Counted from the stretch's first letter, positions 1 to 11,290 are shown. The stretch is DNA of 64,000 bases from Pterois miles (GCA_947000775.1 CAMQGK010000299.1:16868001-16932000), one strand, 5' to 3'. Numbers and translations: made by a program. Notes: generated from the sequence alone by a model not told the origin.

Positions 1-52
<52 letters not shown>
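1..52. repeat. (AT)n microsatellite
   Basis: The window opens inside a pure AT dinucleotide run of about 26 units. Its left end is cut by the window edge. Confidence 0.98.
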
Positions 53-56
<4 letters not shown>

Positions 57-344
57 CACATTGTTAAGAGTGAGATTTTCATGTCTTATATATTATAAAG
101 TATGTTTAAGTGCTGTATAAATAATAATGCTCAGTCAAATGTTACAGTTTCTTCCTCTTCCAAACCTAAAATATTCAGTTTTATTATCACATACAACAAG
201 AGAAATGCAGAAAACACTAAATCTTAAGAATGTGATAGTAATATTTGAGGATTTGATTGAAAAGATTAATCAATTATCTAAACAAGTTGACTGATATATT
301 GATTAATTGACTAATTGTTTCCTCTCTAGTAAAGCTGCAATGAT
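53..344. other. AT-rich intergenic sequence, nothing recognised
   Basis: No open frame with coding character, splice pattern or recognisable repeat is seen here. Confidence 0.6.
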
Positions 345-386
345 TACATTATTATTATTATTATTATTGTTATTGTTATTATTATT
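345..386. repeat. (ATT)n microsatellite, left of SINE
   Basis: An imperfect ATT trinucleotide tract directly abuts the 5' end of the SINE at 387. The same ATT sequence resumes just after the SINE at 736, so this looks like one tract split by the insertion. Confidence 0.9.
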
Positions 387-735
387 GGGCTGCACAGTGG
401 TGTAGTGGTTAGCACTCTCGCCTCACAGCAAGAGGGTCGCAGGTTTGATTCCGGCTTGGGACTCTTCTGTGTGGAGTTTGCATGTTCTCCCTGTGTAAGC
501 GTGGGTTTTCTCCGGGTACTCCGGCTTCCTCCCACAGTCCAAAGACATGCTGTTTAGGTTAATTGATGACTCTAAATTGCCCGTAGGTGTGAATGTGAGC
601 GTGAATGGTTGTCTGTCTCTATGTGCCCTGCGATGGACTGGCGACCTGTTCAGGGTGACCCCGCCTTCGCCCAATGCCAGCTGGGATCGGCTCCAGCCCC
701 CCCGCGAGATAAGCAGTTGACGATGGATGGATGGA
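387..735 (+). mobile_element. tRNA-derived SINE-like element, GGAT-tailed
   Basis: The 5' part has RNA polymerase III-type boxes: an A-box-like TGTAGTGGTTAGC near 401 and a B-box-like GGTTTGATTCC at 442-452. The body follows the very common fish repeat containing TCCAAAGACATGC and CCTGCGATGGACTGGCGACC, and it ends in a short GGAT tandem tail. It is inserted in an ATT tract. A better-dated copy of the same family with a clear target-site duplication is at 27664-27991. The retroposon assignment is inferred from structure, and the family name is not certain. Confidence 0.75.
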
Positions 736-740
736 TGGAT

Positions 741-780
<40 letters not shown>
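736..780. repeat. (ATT)n microsatellite between two opposed SINEs
   Basis: A clean ATT tract of about 14 units separates a plus-strand SINE (ending in GGAT repeats) from a minus-strand copy (beginning in CCATCC). On transcription the whole could fold back. Confidence 0.95.
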
Positions 781-988
781 CCATCCATCCATCTTCAACT
801 GCTTAGGGGTCGGAGGGGGGCTGGAACCGGTCCCAGCTGGCATCGGGTGAAGGCGGGGTTCACCCTGGACACGTCGCCAGTCCATCACAGGGTACATAGA
901 GACAGACAACATTATAGACAGACAACCATCCACACCCACATTCACACCTACGAGCAATTGTGGGAGGAAGCCAGAGTACCTGGAGAAA
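781..988 (-). mobile_element. GGAT-tailed SINE-like element, inverted, internally deleted
   Basis: This is the reverse complement of the family at 387-735. It begins with CCATCC repeats (the element's 3' tail), runs through the GCCAGTCCATCACAGGGTAC segment and stops after the GTGGGAGGAAGCC segment. The tRNA-like head is missing, and a short internal piece is lost between the two recognisable blocks. Confidence 0.7.
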
Positions 989-1182
989 AAGAAGCTGTAT
1001 TTTTATGCCTCAACCTAAAGAAATTATACTTCTGTTGCCTAAACATAAAGGAGTTGTGGTTTTCTTGCCTAAATCTAAAGAAGTTGTGATTTTATTGCCT
1101 AAACCTAAAGAAGTTGTAGCTTTATAGCAAAAAGTCGAAAGAAGTTTTAGTTTTATTGCCTAAACCTAAAGAAGCCTTTTTG
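989..1182. repeat. Minisatellite, about 36-bp unit, five copies
   Basis: Five imperfect copies share the core TTGCCTAAACCTAAAGAAG, spaced about 36-40 bp apart. Copies differ by point changes, so the array is old. Confidence 0.85.
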
Positions 1183-1580
1183 TTTGGGAGCCATAAGGAG
1201 GTGCAGCAGCCTAGTTTTCTCTCAGAACACTTGAATTACAATATCTTGAAAGGTTATTATTGGATTGTTGATTATTGATTGTTACCCAATGAAGCTAAAA
1301 ATTTTCTGCCTGTGCAGGTTTAAGGAAAGTGGTCTCAGCAGCAACGTAAGAATAAACACCACTTTCTAAAAGAATAATAGCAAAAGTAGGATCAATTTAT
1401 TACAATAAGTTAACTAAAATAGAAAATTTATAATGTGCATGATATTCAGAGAGTAATGTTGGAAATTATGTTGTAAAAAGTACTAAAAAGTAATGTTACA
1501 CATGGCATTCTGTCATTGTCTTTCCTCTGGATTGAATTATAAAGAAAATATAGTATGTGCTTTTATTTTAAAGACAAAAT
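1183..1580. other. AT-rich intergenic sequence, nothing recognised
   Basis: No gene, repeat or RNA was recognised in this stretch. Confidence 0.55.
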
Positions 1581-1850
1581 CAAGTAACTTCCGGTTGTTT
1601 TGTGTGTGGTTGAGGCGGACTTGACGAGCTGCCTCCGCCCTCCACTATCTCCAGCAGACACACCCCACCGGCTGTCAGACACTCCGGAGACGGAGCGGAG
1701 CTGGACCCGACGACGAGGACACTGGTGACAAGGGTGCTGCCTTCAGGTGCTGCTCGTAACATCCTAAAGTTCGGCCCACCGCGCATTTTGGCTGGTTTCA
1801 TAACGACACAGGTTGCCAATAATGAATACCCATAAGTCCCTGCTCTACAG
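1581..1850 (+). other. GC- and CpG-rich island with an ATG-less open frame
   Basis: An isolated CpG-rich block stands out from AT-rich surroundings and begins with an ETS-type promoter motif (ACTTCCGG at about 1587). On the plus strand an open frame runs from about 1609 to a TAA at about 1833 without an ATG. Its C-terminal part includes FGPPRILAGF. I do not recognise the product. It could be a first exon, a retrocopy including 5' UTR, or a chance open frame in GC-rich DNA. No downstream exon was found. Confidence 0.35.
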
Positions 1851-1995
1851 ATCAGCTGTTTGTGGATAAAGATATGACAACAAGTGGTCTTTTTTTTAAA
1901 ACTAGGAATGCTGACATGGTTTTGCTGGAGGAACTTTACACTTTAAACACATTTTGGTCCTCATTGCTTTGCGCTATGAAAAGCTTTAATATAAT

Positions 1996-2524
1996 AGTTT
2001 GGAAATTTGTGTTTGGTAGATTATTTCTCTGTTGCTGATGCTAACTGGTGTTGTATTTTATATAGCTGGGAAGTCTGTTTATTTACCTTCACAATGATGT
2101 CCAACTTGTGAGGATCATGTATTTGTGGGATGAGCAGCACAGCTGATTATGTGGGTAGCGCCCAGGTGAAATCTGCCAAATTTCTCTGCCGATGATAAAC
2201 AGTGTATTCTCCTGTTGGTACTGACTCTTGCTCTGAGCTCCAGGTGCCGATCAGGCACCACAAGACCAGACCACAGGATCGCAAAGTGATCTGGTTCACT
2301 CTGAAAAGTCAGCTTTTTCAAAACAAACATGGCTCAGTTCAAAATTTAGTTTCAAAGAGAAACTCCTCATGTCTTCTCTGACATGATTTTGACATCAGAT
2401 GACATCAGCACTGCCAATCAGGCACCTTCACTCGGGCGCTACCCACAAAATCAGCTGTGCTGCTCATCCCACAATATGACACAACAACAGAGAAACAATC
2501 CACCAAACACAAATTTCCAAACTG
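1996..2524. mobile_element. Palindromic foldback element, copy 1
   Basis: The left end AGTTTGGAAATTTGTGTTTG and the right end (2482-2524) are near-perfect reverse complements. The central part is unpaired and contains CCAGGTGCCGATC. A second, more symmetric copy lies at about 60770-61400 and shares the central block at high identity. No coding capacity is seen, so this is probably a non-autonomous DNA element. In this copy the right arm is shortened relative to copy 2. Confidence 0.75.
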
Positions 2525-2576
2525 TCATCTCCGAGTTTAGATTTCTTAAAATGTTGCACTGTTTATACAGTTTTCA

Positions 2577-2645
2577 CTTTTATATATATATATATATACA
2601 CATATATATGTATATATACATATATATGTGTATATATGTGTCTAT
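2577..2645. repeat. TA/TG-rich microsatellite
   Basis: A mixed run of TATATA, CACATA and TGTATA units. Confidence 0.9.
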
Positions 2646-2689
2646 TTTTATCTAGCCCCATAAACCACGACGCACATCAGACATTAAAA

Positions 2690-2960
2690 TGATTTTAAGA
2701 CAAATATTACGATTTTTATTCTCATAAATAACTGTATTTATTATAATATAAATAAACAATCAGTCCCTGATATTGTGGGCTTAAATATGTTTATTCAGTT
2801 TCACTACAGTTTACACTTTTATTAATAAATAAGTGAGAGAAAGAGAGTTGTATGTAAGTAAGTATGAAAAATATATCCTTTTTCTTTATTTATTTGTTAT
2901 ACACCAGAATTTAAAAAAAAATTTAAATTATTGTTAATTTAATTAAATTTTGTTTTTAAA
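2690..2960. repeat. Dispersed repeat, also at 37570-37790
   Basis: The ATAAATAACTGTATTTATTA segment and the following AAACAATCAGT block recur at 37570-37650 in the same orientation. Both copies continue into a GAGAAAG-rich and then T/A-rich stretch. No protein is visible. Confidence 0.65.
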
Positions 2961-3014
2961 AGGCGACCAGCGCCAGAAGGTGGCGCCCTGCTGTTTACAC
3001 GTTTCCTCATTCTA

Positions 3015-4688
3015 CAACCCCTGGCAAAAATTATGGAATCACCAGTCTTGGTGGATGTTCATTCAGTTGTTTAATTTTGTAGAAAAAAGGCAGATCACAG
3101 ACATGACACAAAACTAAAGTCATTTCAAATGGCAACGTTCTTGCTTTAAGAAACACTAAAAGAAATCAAGAAAAAAAATGTGGTAGTCAGTAACAATTAC
3201 TTTTTTAGACCAAGCAGAGGGAAAAAAATATGGAATCACTCAATTCCGAGGAAAAAATTATGGAATCACCCTGTGAATTTCCTTTCCCACCTGCATCAGA
3301 TTAGATCTGCTCGTTAATCTGCAGTTAAAAAGGAGTGATCACACCTTGGAGCTGTTGCACCAAGTGGATTGACATGAATCATGGCTCCAAGACAAGAGAT
3401 GTCAATTGAAACAAAGGAGAGAGTTATCAAACTCCTTAAAGAGGGTAAATCATCACGCAATGTTGCAAAAGATGTTGGTTGTTCACAGTCAGCTGTGTCT
3501 AAAATCTGGACGAAGTACAAACAACATGGGATGGTTGTTAAAGGAAAGCGTACTGGTAGATCAAGGAAGACATCAAAGCGTCAAGACAGAAAACTTAAGG
3601 CAGTATGTCTTGAAAACAGAAAATGCACAGCAAAACAAATGAGGAAGAAATGGGAGGAAACTGGAGTCAACGTCTGTGACCGAACTGTGAGAAATTGCCT
3701 CAAGGAAATGGGATTTACATACAGAAAAGCTAAACGAAAACCGTCATTAACACCTAAACAGAAAAAAACAAGGTTACAATGGGCTAAGGAAAAGCAATCT
3801 TGGACTGTGGATGACTGGATGAAAGTCATATTCGGTGATGAATCTGCATTGGGCAAGGTGATGATGCTGAAACTTTTGTTTGGTGCCGTTCCAATGAGAT
3901 TTACAAAGACAACTGCCTGAAGAAAACATGCAAATTTCCACAGTCATTGATGATATGAGGCTGCATGTCAGGTAAAGGCATTGGGGAGATGGCTGTCATT
4001 AAATCTTCAATAAATGCACAAGTTTACATGGACATTTTGGACACTTTTCTTATCCCATCAATTGAAAGGATGTTTGGGGATGATGAAATCATTTTTCAAG
4101 ATGATAATGCATCTTGCCATAGAGCAAAAACTGTGAAAACATTCCTTGAAGAAAGACACATAAGGTCAATGTCATGGCCTGCAAATAGTCCGGATCTCAA
4201 TCCGATTGAAAATCTGTGGTGGAAGTTGAAGAAAATGGTCCATGACAAGGCTCCAACCTGCAAAGCTGATCTGGCAACTGCAATCAAAGAAAGTTGGAGC
4301 CAGATTGATGAAGAGTACTGTTTGTCACTCATTAAGTCCATGCCTCAGAGACTGCAAGCTGTTATAAAAGCCAGAGGTGGTGCAACAAAGTACTAGTGGT
4401 GTGTTGAAGTGTTCTTTTGTTTGTTTGTTTTTCATGATTCCATAATTTCTTCCTCAGAATTGAGTGATTCCATATTTTTTCCCCTCTGCTTGGTCTAAAA
4501 AAGTAATTGTTACTGACTACCACATTTTTTTTCTTGATTTCTTTTAGTGTTTCTTAAAGCAAGAACGTTGCCATTTGAAATGACTTTAGTTTTGTGTCAT
4601 GTCTGTGATCTGTCTTTTTTCCACAAAATTAAACAACTGAATGAACATCCACCAAGACTGGTGATTCCATAATTTTTGCCAGGGGTTG
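3015..4688 (+). mobile_element. Tc1-like DNA transposon with IR/DR ends
   Basis: A complete element of about 1.67 kb is flanked by TA at 3013-3014 and 4689-4690, the expected Tc1/mariner target duplication. Terminal inverted repeats start CAACCCCTGGCAAAAATTAT and end as its reverse complement. Each end is about 250 bp long and carries internal repeats of the motif ATGGAATCAC (near 3030, 3230 and 3257 on the left; near 4435, 4465 and 4665 on the right). This matches the IR/DR layout known for fish Tc1 elements. The transposase inside is broken, so the copy is non-autonomous, but both ends appear intact and could in principle be recognised in trans. Confidence 0.95.
3381..4396 (+). pseudogene. 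Tc1-type DD34E transposase, frameshift plus stop
   Basis: The first reading frame (3381-3920) gives an N-terminal helix-turn-helix region (SSRNVAKDVGCSQSAVSKIW), a second helix-turn-helix block and the first catalytic Asp in FGDES (codon 3837-3839). Shortly after 3842 the frame is lost. The rest of the protein continues in another frame, is hit by TGA at 3956-3958 in place of an expected Trp codon, and is open again from 3965 to 4396. The second catalytic Asp lies in FQDDNASCH (codon 4103-4105) and the Glu in NPIENLW. Exactly 34 residues separate them, the Tc1 signature. Total length corresponds to about 340 residues, as usual. Two lesions make it a pseudogene. Confidence 0.93.
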
Positions 4689-5274
4689 TAGTACATCTTT
4701 ACTCAATGTATATACAATATTTGCTTTTGACACTTGCTTTGGCAATGTAACTGTATGTTTCCCATGCTAATAAATGAATTCAACTGAACTGAATATAATG
4801 TACTGGCTGTCACTACTTTATGACAAACTTATTTTCTTTTAAATTAATATCTACTCTAATAATCTTTACATAATTAGGATAGGGTTGGGCACTTCGTCCA
4901 CCACCGGGGGCTCGTGACCAGAGATATATTGGTGCCAATTCCTGGGCACATTTTGAGGTTTAGATGTGGCATTACTGTGTACTCAGACAACCTGTACTAG
5001 CTGCACAACCACAAGATGGAGCCACATTTCTACCAAATCTTCACACTGAGACCACAATTAAACATTTGTAATTTTAGGAGGCACAGTTAGAGGTATATCT
5101 AACCAAACAACAATTATACCAAGACACAGTGAAAAATAAGTAATAAATGAATGATGACGCTCCCCCTGAATGGGAGGTTTATAAAGTAGTCAAAACAATT
5201 CAGGCGCATTCAGTCGTGATGAACATGAAAAAATATCTACGAATGTTTGATGACCACTGCTGATTAAAAGGTTT
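4689..5274. other. Intergenic sequence, nothing recognised
   Basis: No gene or named repeat was recognised between the Tc1 element and the LINE tail at 5275. Confidence 0.5.
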
Positions 5275-5520
5275 CAAGTCAAAGTCAACTTTATTGTCAA
5301 TTCTGCCATATGTGCAGGACATATAGAGGATCGAAATGCTGTCTGACCCAACATATAACACTCAAAACAAGGGTTAAAATAACAAAAGTAGGAGCTAAGA
5401 AAACAAGAAAAGAAGACAAGTAATGATAATATAAACCACAGTGGATGACTACAGTGCAAAAGCAAACTACAATTAATAGTTATAATGTAAACATAATTAT
5501 AATGCAAATAACAGATGTTT
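5275..5520 (-). mobile_element. Truncated LINE-like 3' end
   Basis: Read on the minus strand the segment ends in CAATAAAGTTGACTTTGACT, a familiar fish retrotransposon tail. It is preceded by GATCCTCTATATGTCCTGC. Only the 3' untranslated part is present, which is typical of 5'-truncated LINE insertions. The family call is from memory. Confidence 0.45.
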
Positions 5521-5952
5521 TCATCTAAATATTAGGTTCATAATTTTCTCTTTTGGAGAATATGTCAACTTTTTCAAATGTTGTGTAAAGTAAGTGTGTG
5601 TAAGTAATTTTAAGTGGATACACGAGACAAATAAATGACATTTTATGGACTATACAGGCCTTTAGTTTCCTTCTGTGCTGAACGGTTTTGGTGGGTTTAT
5701 TTTATAGACTCGTGGTCGGTTTAGCGGTTTGCTGCTGAGAGGTCTGTAAATCATCGAGACATTTTATGTGATGATACACATAAATTTGGTCCGACTTAAC
5801 TTGACTGATGTTCTTGACCCATTTCACTTAAAGCCCGATGCCAGTCATCATTTTTGTGTTTCCATGGCGATGTAAGGAGATGCAGTGCAGTACCATGGCA
5901 ACAACAGATCTTGTGGAACAAAATGTGAGCTCCCTGTTGTGCACACACCTGT

Positions 5953-5990
5953 GTGTGTGAGCGTGAGTGTGTGTGTGTGTGTGTGTGTGT
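5953..5990. repeat. (GT)n microsatellite
   Basis: A GT dinucleotide run preceded by GTGAGCGTGAGT. Confidence 0.95.
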
Positions 5991-6060
5991 CCATAACACA
6001 GGCCTGCACTTCACAGATTTTTGATGGGAGCTAAATGAGGACAACGTGATGCTGATAAGC

Positions 6061-6372
6061 GGTGCCTTCAAATGGGGTAGTGTTTATCGTGGTCATGAGA
6101 AAAGTCCATATGAACGCTACCTCTCCCTGTAGCATTCACAACCTCGTAAAAAGAAAGTTTCGGAAAGATCCAAGTTCATGAGTTGTGACGCGTTTGTTGA
6201 TGCTGCAAGAAATGGTGGAGGCCATGGAAGTTCATTTTTTGGTGCATAATAAGTGAATATATTGTAACTCTAGTCAGGCCCGGTAATTCCAGGTCGTGAA
6301 TACGACATGATGGGGGCATTAATATGGGCCAAACTCCTAAACACAGTAAACACGACCCCATATGAAGGCACC
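6061..6372. mobile_element. GGTGCCTTCAAA-type miniature element, copy A
   Basis: It begins GGTGCCTTCAAATGGGG and ends as the near reverse complement (CCCCATATGAAGGCACC). Inverted ends extend about 45 bp. It shares internal blocks (GGTGGAGGCCATGGAAGTTC, GGTGCATAATAAG) with copies at 9068, 30347, 40883 and 52015, but an internal part is missing here. No coding capacity is seen. Confidence 0.8.
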
Positions 6373-7540
6373 AATTATGTAATGTTCATTATTCCACTCT
6401 TATATTTATATTTCAATTTGATCAACTGACCAATAGACCAACCATAGTTTAGCACACGTGACGGCAGCCCTGCCAGGCTTTGGATTTCTACAGTACACAC
6501 TTTTTATATGAAACAAAAAGAGCAAAAGTAGATAAAACAATATGTTTATCTGCTATTAGCATGTCTGGCTAACTAGCACATACTATATACCCGGCGTTTG
6601 GCTACTCATAATTATTGCAAGCCTCTGTGTTTGTTTTAAGTTTTCTGCATGTTTTAAGTGATTTTAATAACTTCTTTAGATATTACATTATGTTTTCAGG
6701 GTGACTCTGAAACATCTGTCCGGGGACAACAGAAGAAAAATTCTGACACATTTACAGCAACAATGCAGTAATGTGCATTGTCCCTGTTAAATAAACAAAT
6801 AAAATAAAAGTAAGTTAAAGCTTATTTTACAATAAAGCCTATTTACAACTAGTGAATCCACTGTCCAGTATTTTAACACTGTGTAAGTTGGTCATGGATG
6901 CTATGCTACAGGCTAACGTTAGCAGCTCTGACCTGCTCTTCATTGGATTTGGTGAAGTTCACACTCAAACCAAAGGTACTCAAGATAGCTTTACGTTTGC
7001 CAAGTTAGTCGTAATGTCTAACGTAGCCTCGTAATGTTTAAAAACATACAGTTGGAAAATGGAAACATTTCCTTGGCCTACCATACGTGTGATTCAAGAG
7101 TTAAGAGGGATGCTGTTTCTTTGTTATTGTGTTTTTATGGATCATTAGCTTCGTTTTTTTTTTTTAACACAATTTGATTTATTTAGCCATAAAGTGTATA
7201 TTTAGCACCATTTTTCTCAGATTCTCAATTTAGTTTGCTGGAAACATTAAAAAAAACACACAAATCAACTCATGGAGCTAGCATTAGCTTAATTAAGCTA
7301 GCTAGCTAGCTACAGTTCATTTCAGTCGGCAAAATCAACTGTTGCTGGGTAAAAATGAGAAGCTGCTTTTGGCCAAATCAATTGAAAGTAACTAGTTATG
7401 TGTTGAAAGTGGTACATTTACCAAGTTATCGCTTTTAACAGTGTATGAGCAGTGTGAGAACAGAAAGCCGACAACAACAGTAAGTAAAGGGATTAGCTAA
7501 CAGTCAAGTTATTAGTGATTAACTCTCACTTGTCTGCATT
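6373..7540. other. Intergenic; small GCTAGC palindrome cluster
   Basis: No gene was recognised. Around 7288-7310 the sequence TTAAGCTAGCTAGCTAGCTA forms an overlapping series of GCTAGC palindromes. Confidence 0.5.
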
Positions 7541-7880
7541 TGGACAAGTAGCTCAGTCTGTAGGGAGTTGGCTTGGGAACCGGAGGGTCACCGGTTCTAG
7601 TCCCGCCATGGACTAAGAACTGAGTGTGAACTGGTAGCTGGAGAGGTGCCAGTTTACCTCTTGGGCACTGCCGAGGTGCCCCTGAGCAAGGCACCAAACC
7701 CCCAACTGCTCGGGGCGCTTGTCAGGAGCAGCCCCATCACTCTGACATCTCTCCATTGTTGCATGTTTATGCATGTGTGTGTTCGGGTCTGCATGTACCG
7801 TGTATAAGTTAACAACAGAGTGAAAAAATTGAATTTCCCCTCGTGGGACTAATAAAGGAATATCTTCTTCTTCTTCTTCT
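7541..7880 (+). mobile_element. tRNA-headed SINE with LINE-like tail, copy 1
   Basis: The head is tRNA-like, with GTAGCTCAGTCTGTAGGG as A box and GGTTCTAGTCC (7593-7603) as B box. The body contains GAGGTGCCCCTGAGCAAGGC. The 3' tail has CGTGGGACTAATAAAGG and ends in a CTT-rich microsatellite. A second copy is at 24193-24498. The tail matches the 3' end of the LINE at 15066-18346, which suggests this SINE uses that LINE's machinery. Confidence 0.85.
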
Positions 7881-7889
7881 ATCTTCTTT

Positions 7890-8065
7890 TCTCATCCCAG
7901 CTCGTCACACAGCCTACTGACGCTTTGTCAGGCGGCACCTTCAGTCGCAGTAAACATGCATCACCACAGCATTTTCTCTGAGCGTTTAGCCTGCTGTTGG
8001 ATGGGTTTATACTGTAGTTAATGGAAAAACCAGTGCGTCTCATAGTGGTGCTGAAGGATGCCTTG
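7890..8065. repeat. Dispersed repeat with GACGCTTTG / GAGCGTTTA blocks
   Basis: TACTGACGCTTTG recurs near 35725. CTCTGAGCGTTTA and ATGGGTTTA...TAGTTAATGG recur near 36435-36480. The element type is unknown. Confidence 0.5.
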
Positions 8066-9067
8066 CCATGCTATCGAACGTCACCATGAAGGAGAACAAG
8101 TTGTGTAGTTTATAGCCATCTTTTACATCATGTATTGTATTTATTAAATATTGGCAAATTCAGTTTGAAATTTCCTTTTCCTTTTAACCATTGAGATTTT
8201 TTTATTAATCATCTTTTTTATTTACCCACTTAAAGAAACAATGGACAGCAGCAAGCCTCGCAGCGATAACATAATATAAAAATGCAGAGCAGATAAATTA
8301 CGGGGAGGGAGGAGCACCGCGAGCCCCATCTGGCCGAGAGAAGTCATGACTTAACATTGATTTAGTGGCATTTTTATTGACCGTTTCCCTTCCCTCATTC
8401 TGCAGCATGATGCTACGCGCCAGTTAATTGGACGACCACCACCTGAGTCCTCCTGTAAATCAGCTATCAGTGACAGGCAGTGGACTTACACAGCACGCTC
8501 AAATCGGATTTGAAGTGACCCTGTTCTGACTAATATCTGATATTAGCTTTGTTATCGTAATATGAAAGAAACTAGTCTGTGATTGGCTGATTGGAGCAGC
8601 AGCAACTGAGTCCCACCTGTAAATATGTAGATTTACACTGATATACAAACACACTGAATATACACTGATATTGATAAGTGGTATATTTATTTAAAGATAT
8701 TGCTTACGACTGATTGATGTTTTGCAAGGGCTGACAAAATACAACATATTAGACCCTTGGTAACGTTTGTCAAAGATAATTATACATTTTTAATTTAATG
8801 GGAAGGATTGTAGGAGCTTTTTGTTTCTCTCCCCTATGTCAGATTTTCCCCACGGAGCTCAAAGCAGCTCTGACTAGGAAAATGGTTTCGTTTGCATCTT
8901 TATCAGCTACCAGAAGGCGTATTATGCCATGATAATGCGCAAGACATTTAGCATGCAATAAGTACGCCTTCCTTGATATCCGCATGTCTTTTGTACAGCA
9001 TGTATCCTGTACTGAATGCAGTGAGAGTGTGTATAAATGCTACTGTAAAGTTTGTGGTGTAGTAGGA
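8066..9067. other. Intergenic sequence, nothing recognised
   Basis: No exon pattern, RNA gene or repeat was recognised in this kilobase. Confidence 0.5.
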
Positions 9068-9538
9068 TGGTGCCTTCAAATAGGGTGGTGTTCACCGTGT
9101 TTACGAGTTGGGTCCATATGAATGTCGTATTCACAACCTCCTAAGGGGAAAGTATCTAAAAGCTCTGAGTTCATGACTTGTGATGTGTTTGTTGGCGTTG
9201 TGAGAAATGGTGGAGCCCATGGAAGTTCATTTATCGGTGTATAATAAGTTAATATTGTGAAGTATATTGTAATTTTAGTCATATATTGTTTTTCTTGGTA
9301 ATTTTATATGTCTGAGGAAAACATTGATATTCTCAACGACCTCATCTTTCTGCTCTGTCATTATGTCTTTGCATTTCCAGCATTATGCTACCAACTAGCT
9401 AGTTGGTAAATCGTTTGCCTCTGTAGCTTCTAGACTCAGACAGTAACGTTAATATTGTCGTTGCTTAGCGGTAGTGTTCTTCACAACTTAACCACTTGAA
9501 TGCAATGCATGTGTTCATGGTTCAGTTTGAAGGCACCA
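9068..9538. mobile_element. GGTGCCTTCAAA-type miniature element, copy B (longest)
   Basis: It starts TGGTGCCTTCAAATAGGGT and ends TTTGAAGGCACCA. At about 470 bp it serves as the reference copy. It has a middle segment (CTGAGGAAAACATTGATATT to CAGTAACGTTAATATTG) that recurs inverted at 30347-30702, 40883-41337 and 52015-52484. Confidence 0.85.
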
Positions 9539-10484
9539 TAAAAAAACAAAACCACTTATGGTGGATGGGTCCAACAAACACTGGACTTTTAACCAGGAGG
9601 CCTGGGCTTGAGACCGCTGTTAATCGGTGTTAGTTTGTCATGACGTTTGTAACGTGTGTTTGGTAGATGTTTCCGTATGCGTTTTACTTATTTTAAGCCT
9701 AACCATGATGTTTCTCTCCCCCTAACTAGGTGGTTTTGGTTGAACCTTAATTAGTGGTTTTCTTATCTGACACTAAGGATGTTAGCATAGCGTACAATTG
9801 ACACGTGAAAGCGTTAAAATGTGAACCCTTTACACGTACCCCATGTAATGTTGTGGTATTTATACACCTTCCAGTGAGACCAGGTTGCCATATACTAGCA
9901 GCACAGATTGGATATATGGGCCCACTATCAACATGTAATATGCGTATACATTTTTATGTGTTTTTTCTTGTGTACATGCAGTGGGCAGATACATTTGCAT
10001 TTCATGTCAATGCAACCTTCTTCAAAACATGCGTGGGTGAAACATGCATTAATGTATTTTCCTTTTTTTGATCAAGACAGTATAAAATTACACCCATCAC
10101 TATCAGGGAAACACCAGTAGAGGTCTACATTCACCAAGGGTCAGCTGCTTTTTGACCAGTTCTTGTCTTTTTTAGGGGGGTACAGGGGTCTTTATGGGGA
10201 GATAGCAGGTCAGCAGTAGATGTCACATAGAAGTGGTGAACATCATCTGAAAGCTGAGAACCTGAAGATTAGTTTGAGATTTTTTTTCAGTTTATTTGTT
10301 TTTTTTATAGCATCATATCATAATAAAAGTTAGAAGTTATAACTTTAAGTTAGATGCAGCTCAGCACTGTGTGTCAACCTGTTCTAGTCATGAATCGGTA
10401 ATAAACACTAATTAATTCAATCATTCATTAGTTAAAATATATATTGAAAGTGTAAAATGGTTTAGAACATTATGATAGAAGCAT
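9539..10484. other. Intergenic sequence, nothing recognised
   Basis: No gene was seen. Short open frames around 9805-10120 lack codon bias, domains or splice context and are treated as chance. Confidence 0.5.
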
Positions 10485-11290
10485 ATCATGACCCTTCATG
10501 TCTCATAGGTTGAAGCAATTTTTGGGTTGATACCATTCGTTATACATATTTGGCGCTAACTTTAACCATTTTTTATCTGTTGAGAATTGACAAAAAATGA
10601 TCAATAATCCCTCCAAAATACCACATTAAGACACCAAGACCTTGAGGAACACAAAAAGGTACGCTGTGATTTAGGATCAAAATATTTTGACATTTGGAGA
10701 TTTCTGTAAGAATTAGATTTTTCGGCAGTTAATGCTCCAGGTCTCTAGTTTGTGGCTTAAAAGTTTCATGAGGCTGTGATTATCCTAGAGGTCACCACAG
10801 GTCATGTTATACAGAGATGTCAAGTTAAAAAATGGTCTCACTACAATGAAATGGCTCCTATGGGGACTAACATCATCACACATGAATACAGTTGGACTCA
10901 TTGGATCTACAAGAGTCTCAGCTTTACAGTGAGACCCAGTTTATGTAATTCAAGACTGTTTAGGGACCCCAGTATGCAGAAATATTCAAATACACCATTT
11001 TAGAATAGGTGGAAATAACACATTGATACTGCATGCAAAAAACTGCATGTGATTATCATAAAGTGGGCTTGTCTGTAAAGGGGAGACTCAGAATAAAACC
11101 CATTTTCATTCACATATCTTGAGGTCAGAGGTCAAGGGACCCCTTTGACAATGGCCATTAGCCAGTTTATCTCGCCTAAATCGGAAACGTTATTTAGCCT
11201 GCTTCCTGACTCTAGTTCTAAAACTTAGCCCGCTACAGCCTCTGAAAGACAGTAAAGTTGGTCGGGATTGCAGGTCTCAGTGGGTTAAGA
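10485..11290. repeat. Common fish dispersed repeat (ATGTGATTATCATAAAGTGG family)
   Basis: It contains CTGCATGTGATTATCATAAA and GAGGTCAGAGGTCAAGGGAC, both repeated at 40660-40790. The upstream part (AGAGGTCACCACAGGTCATG) is remembered as high-copy in percomorph genomes. No protein is visible. Confidence 0.6.

Noticed and set aside
7541..7615. A genuine tRNA gene (also at 24193-24270)
   Set aside because: A/B-box-like sequence is present, but it continues into a SINE body with a LINE-like tail. No full cloverleaf was traced.
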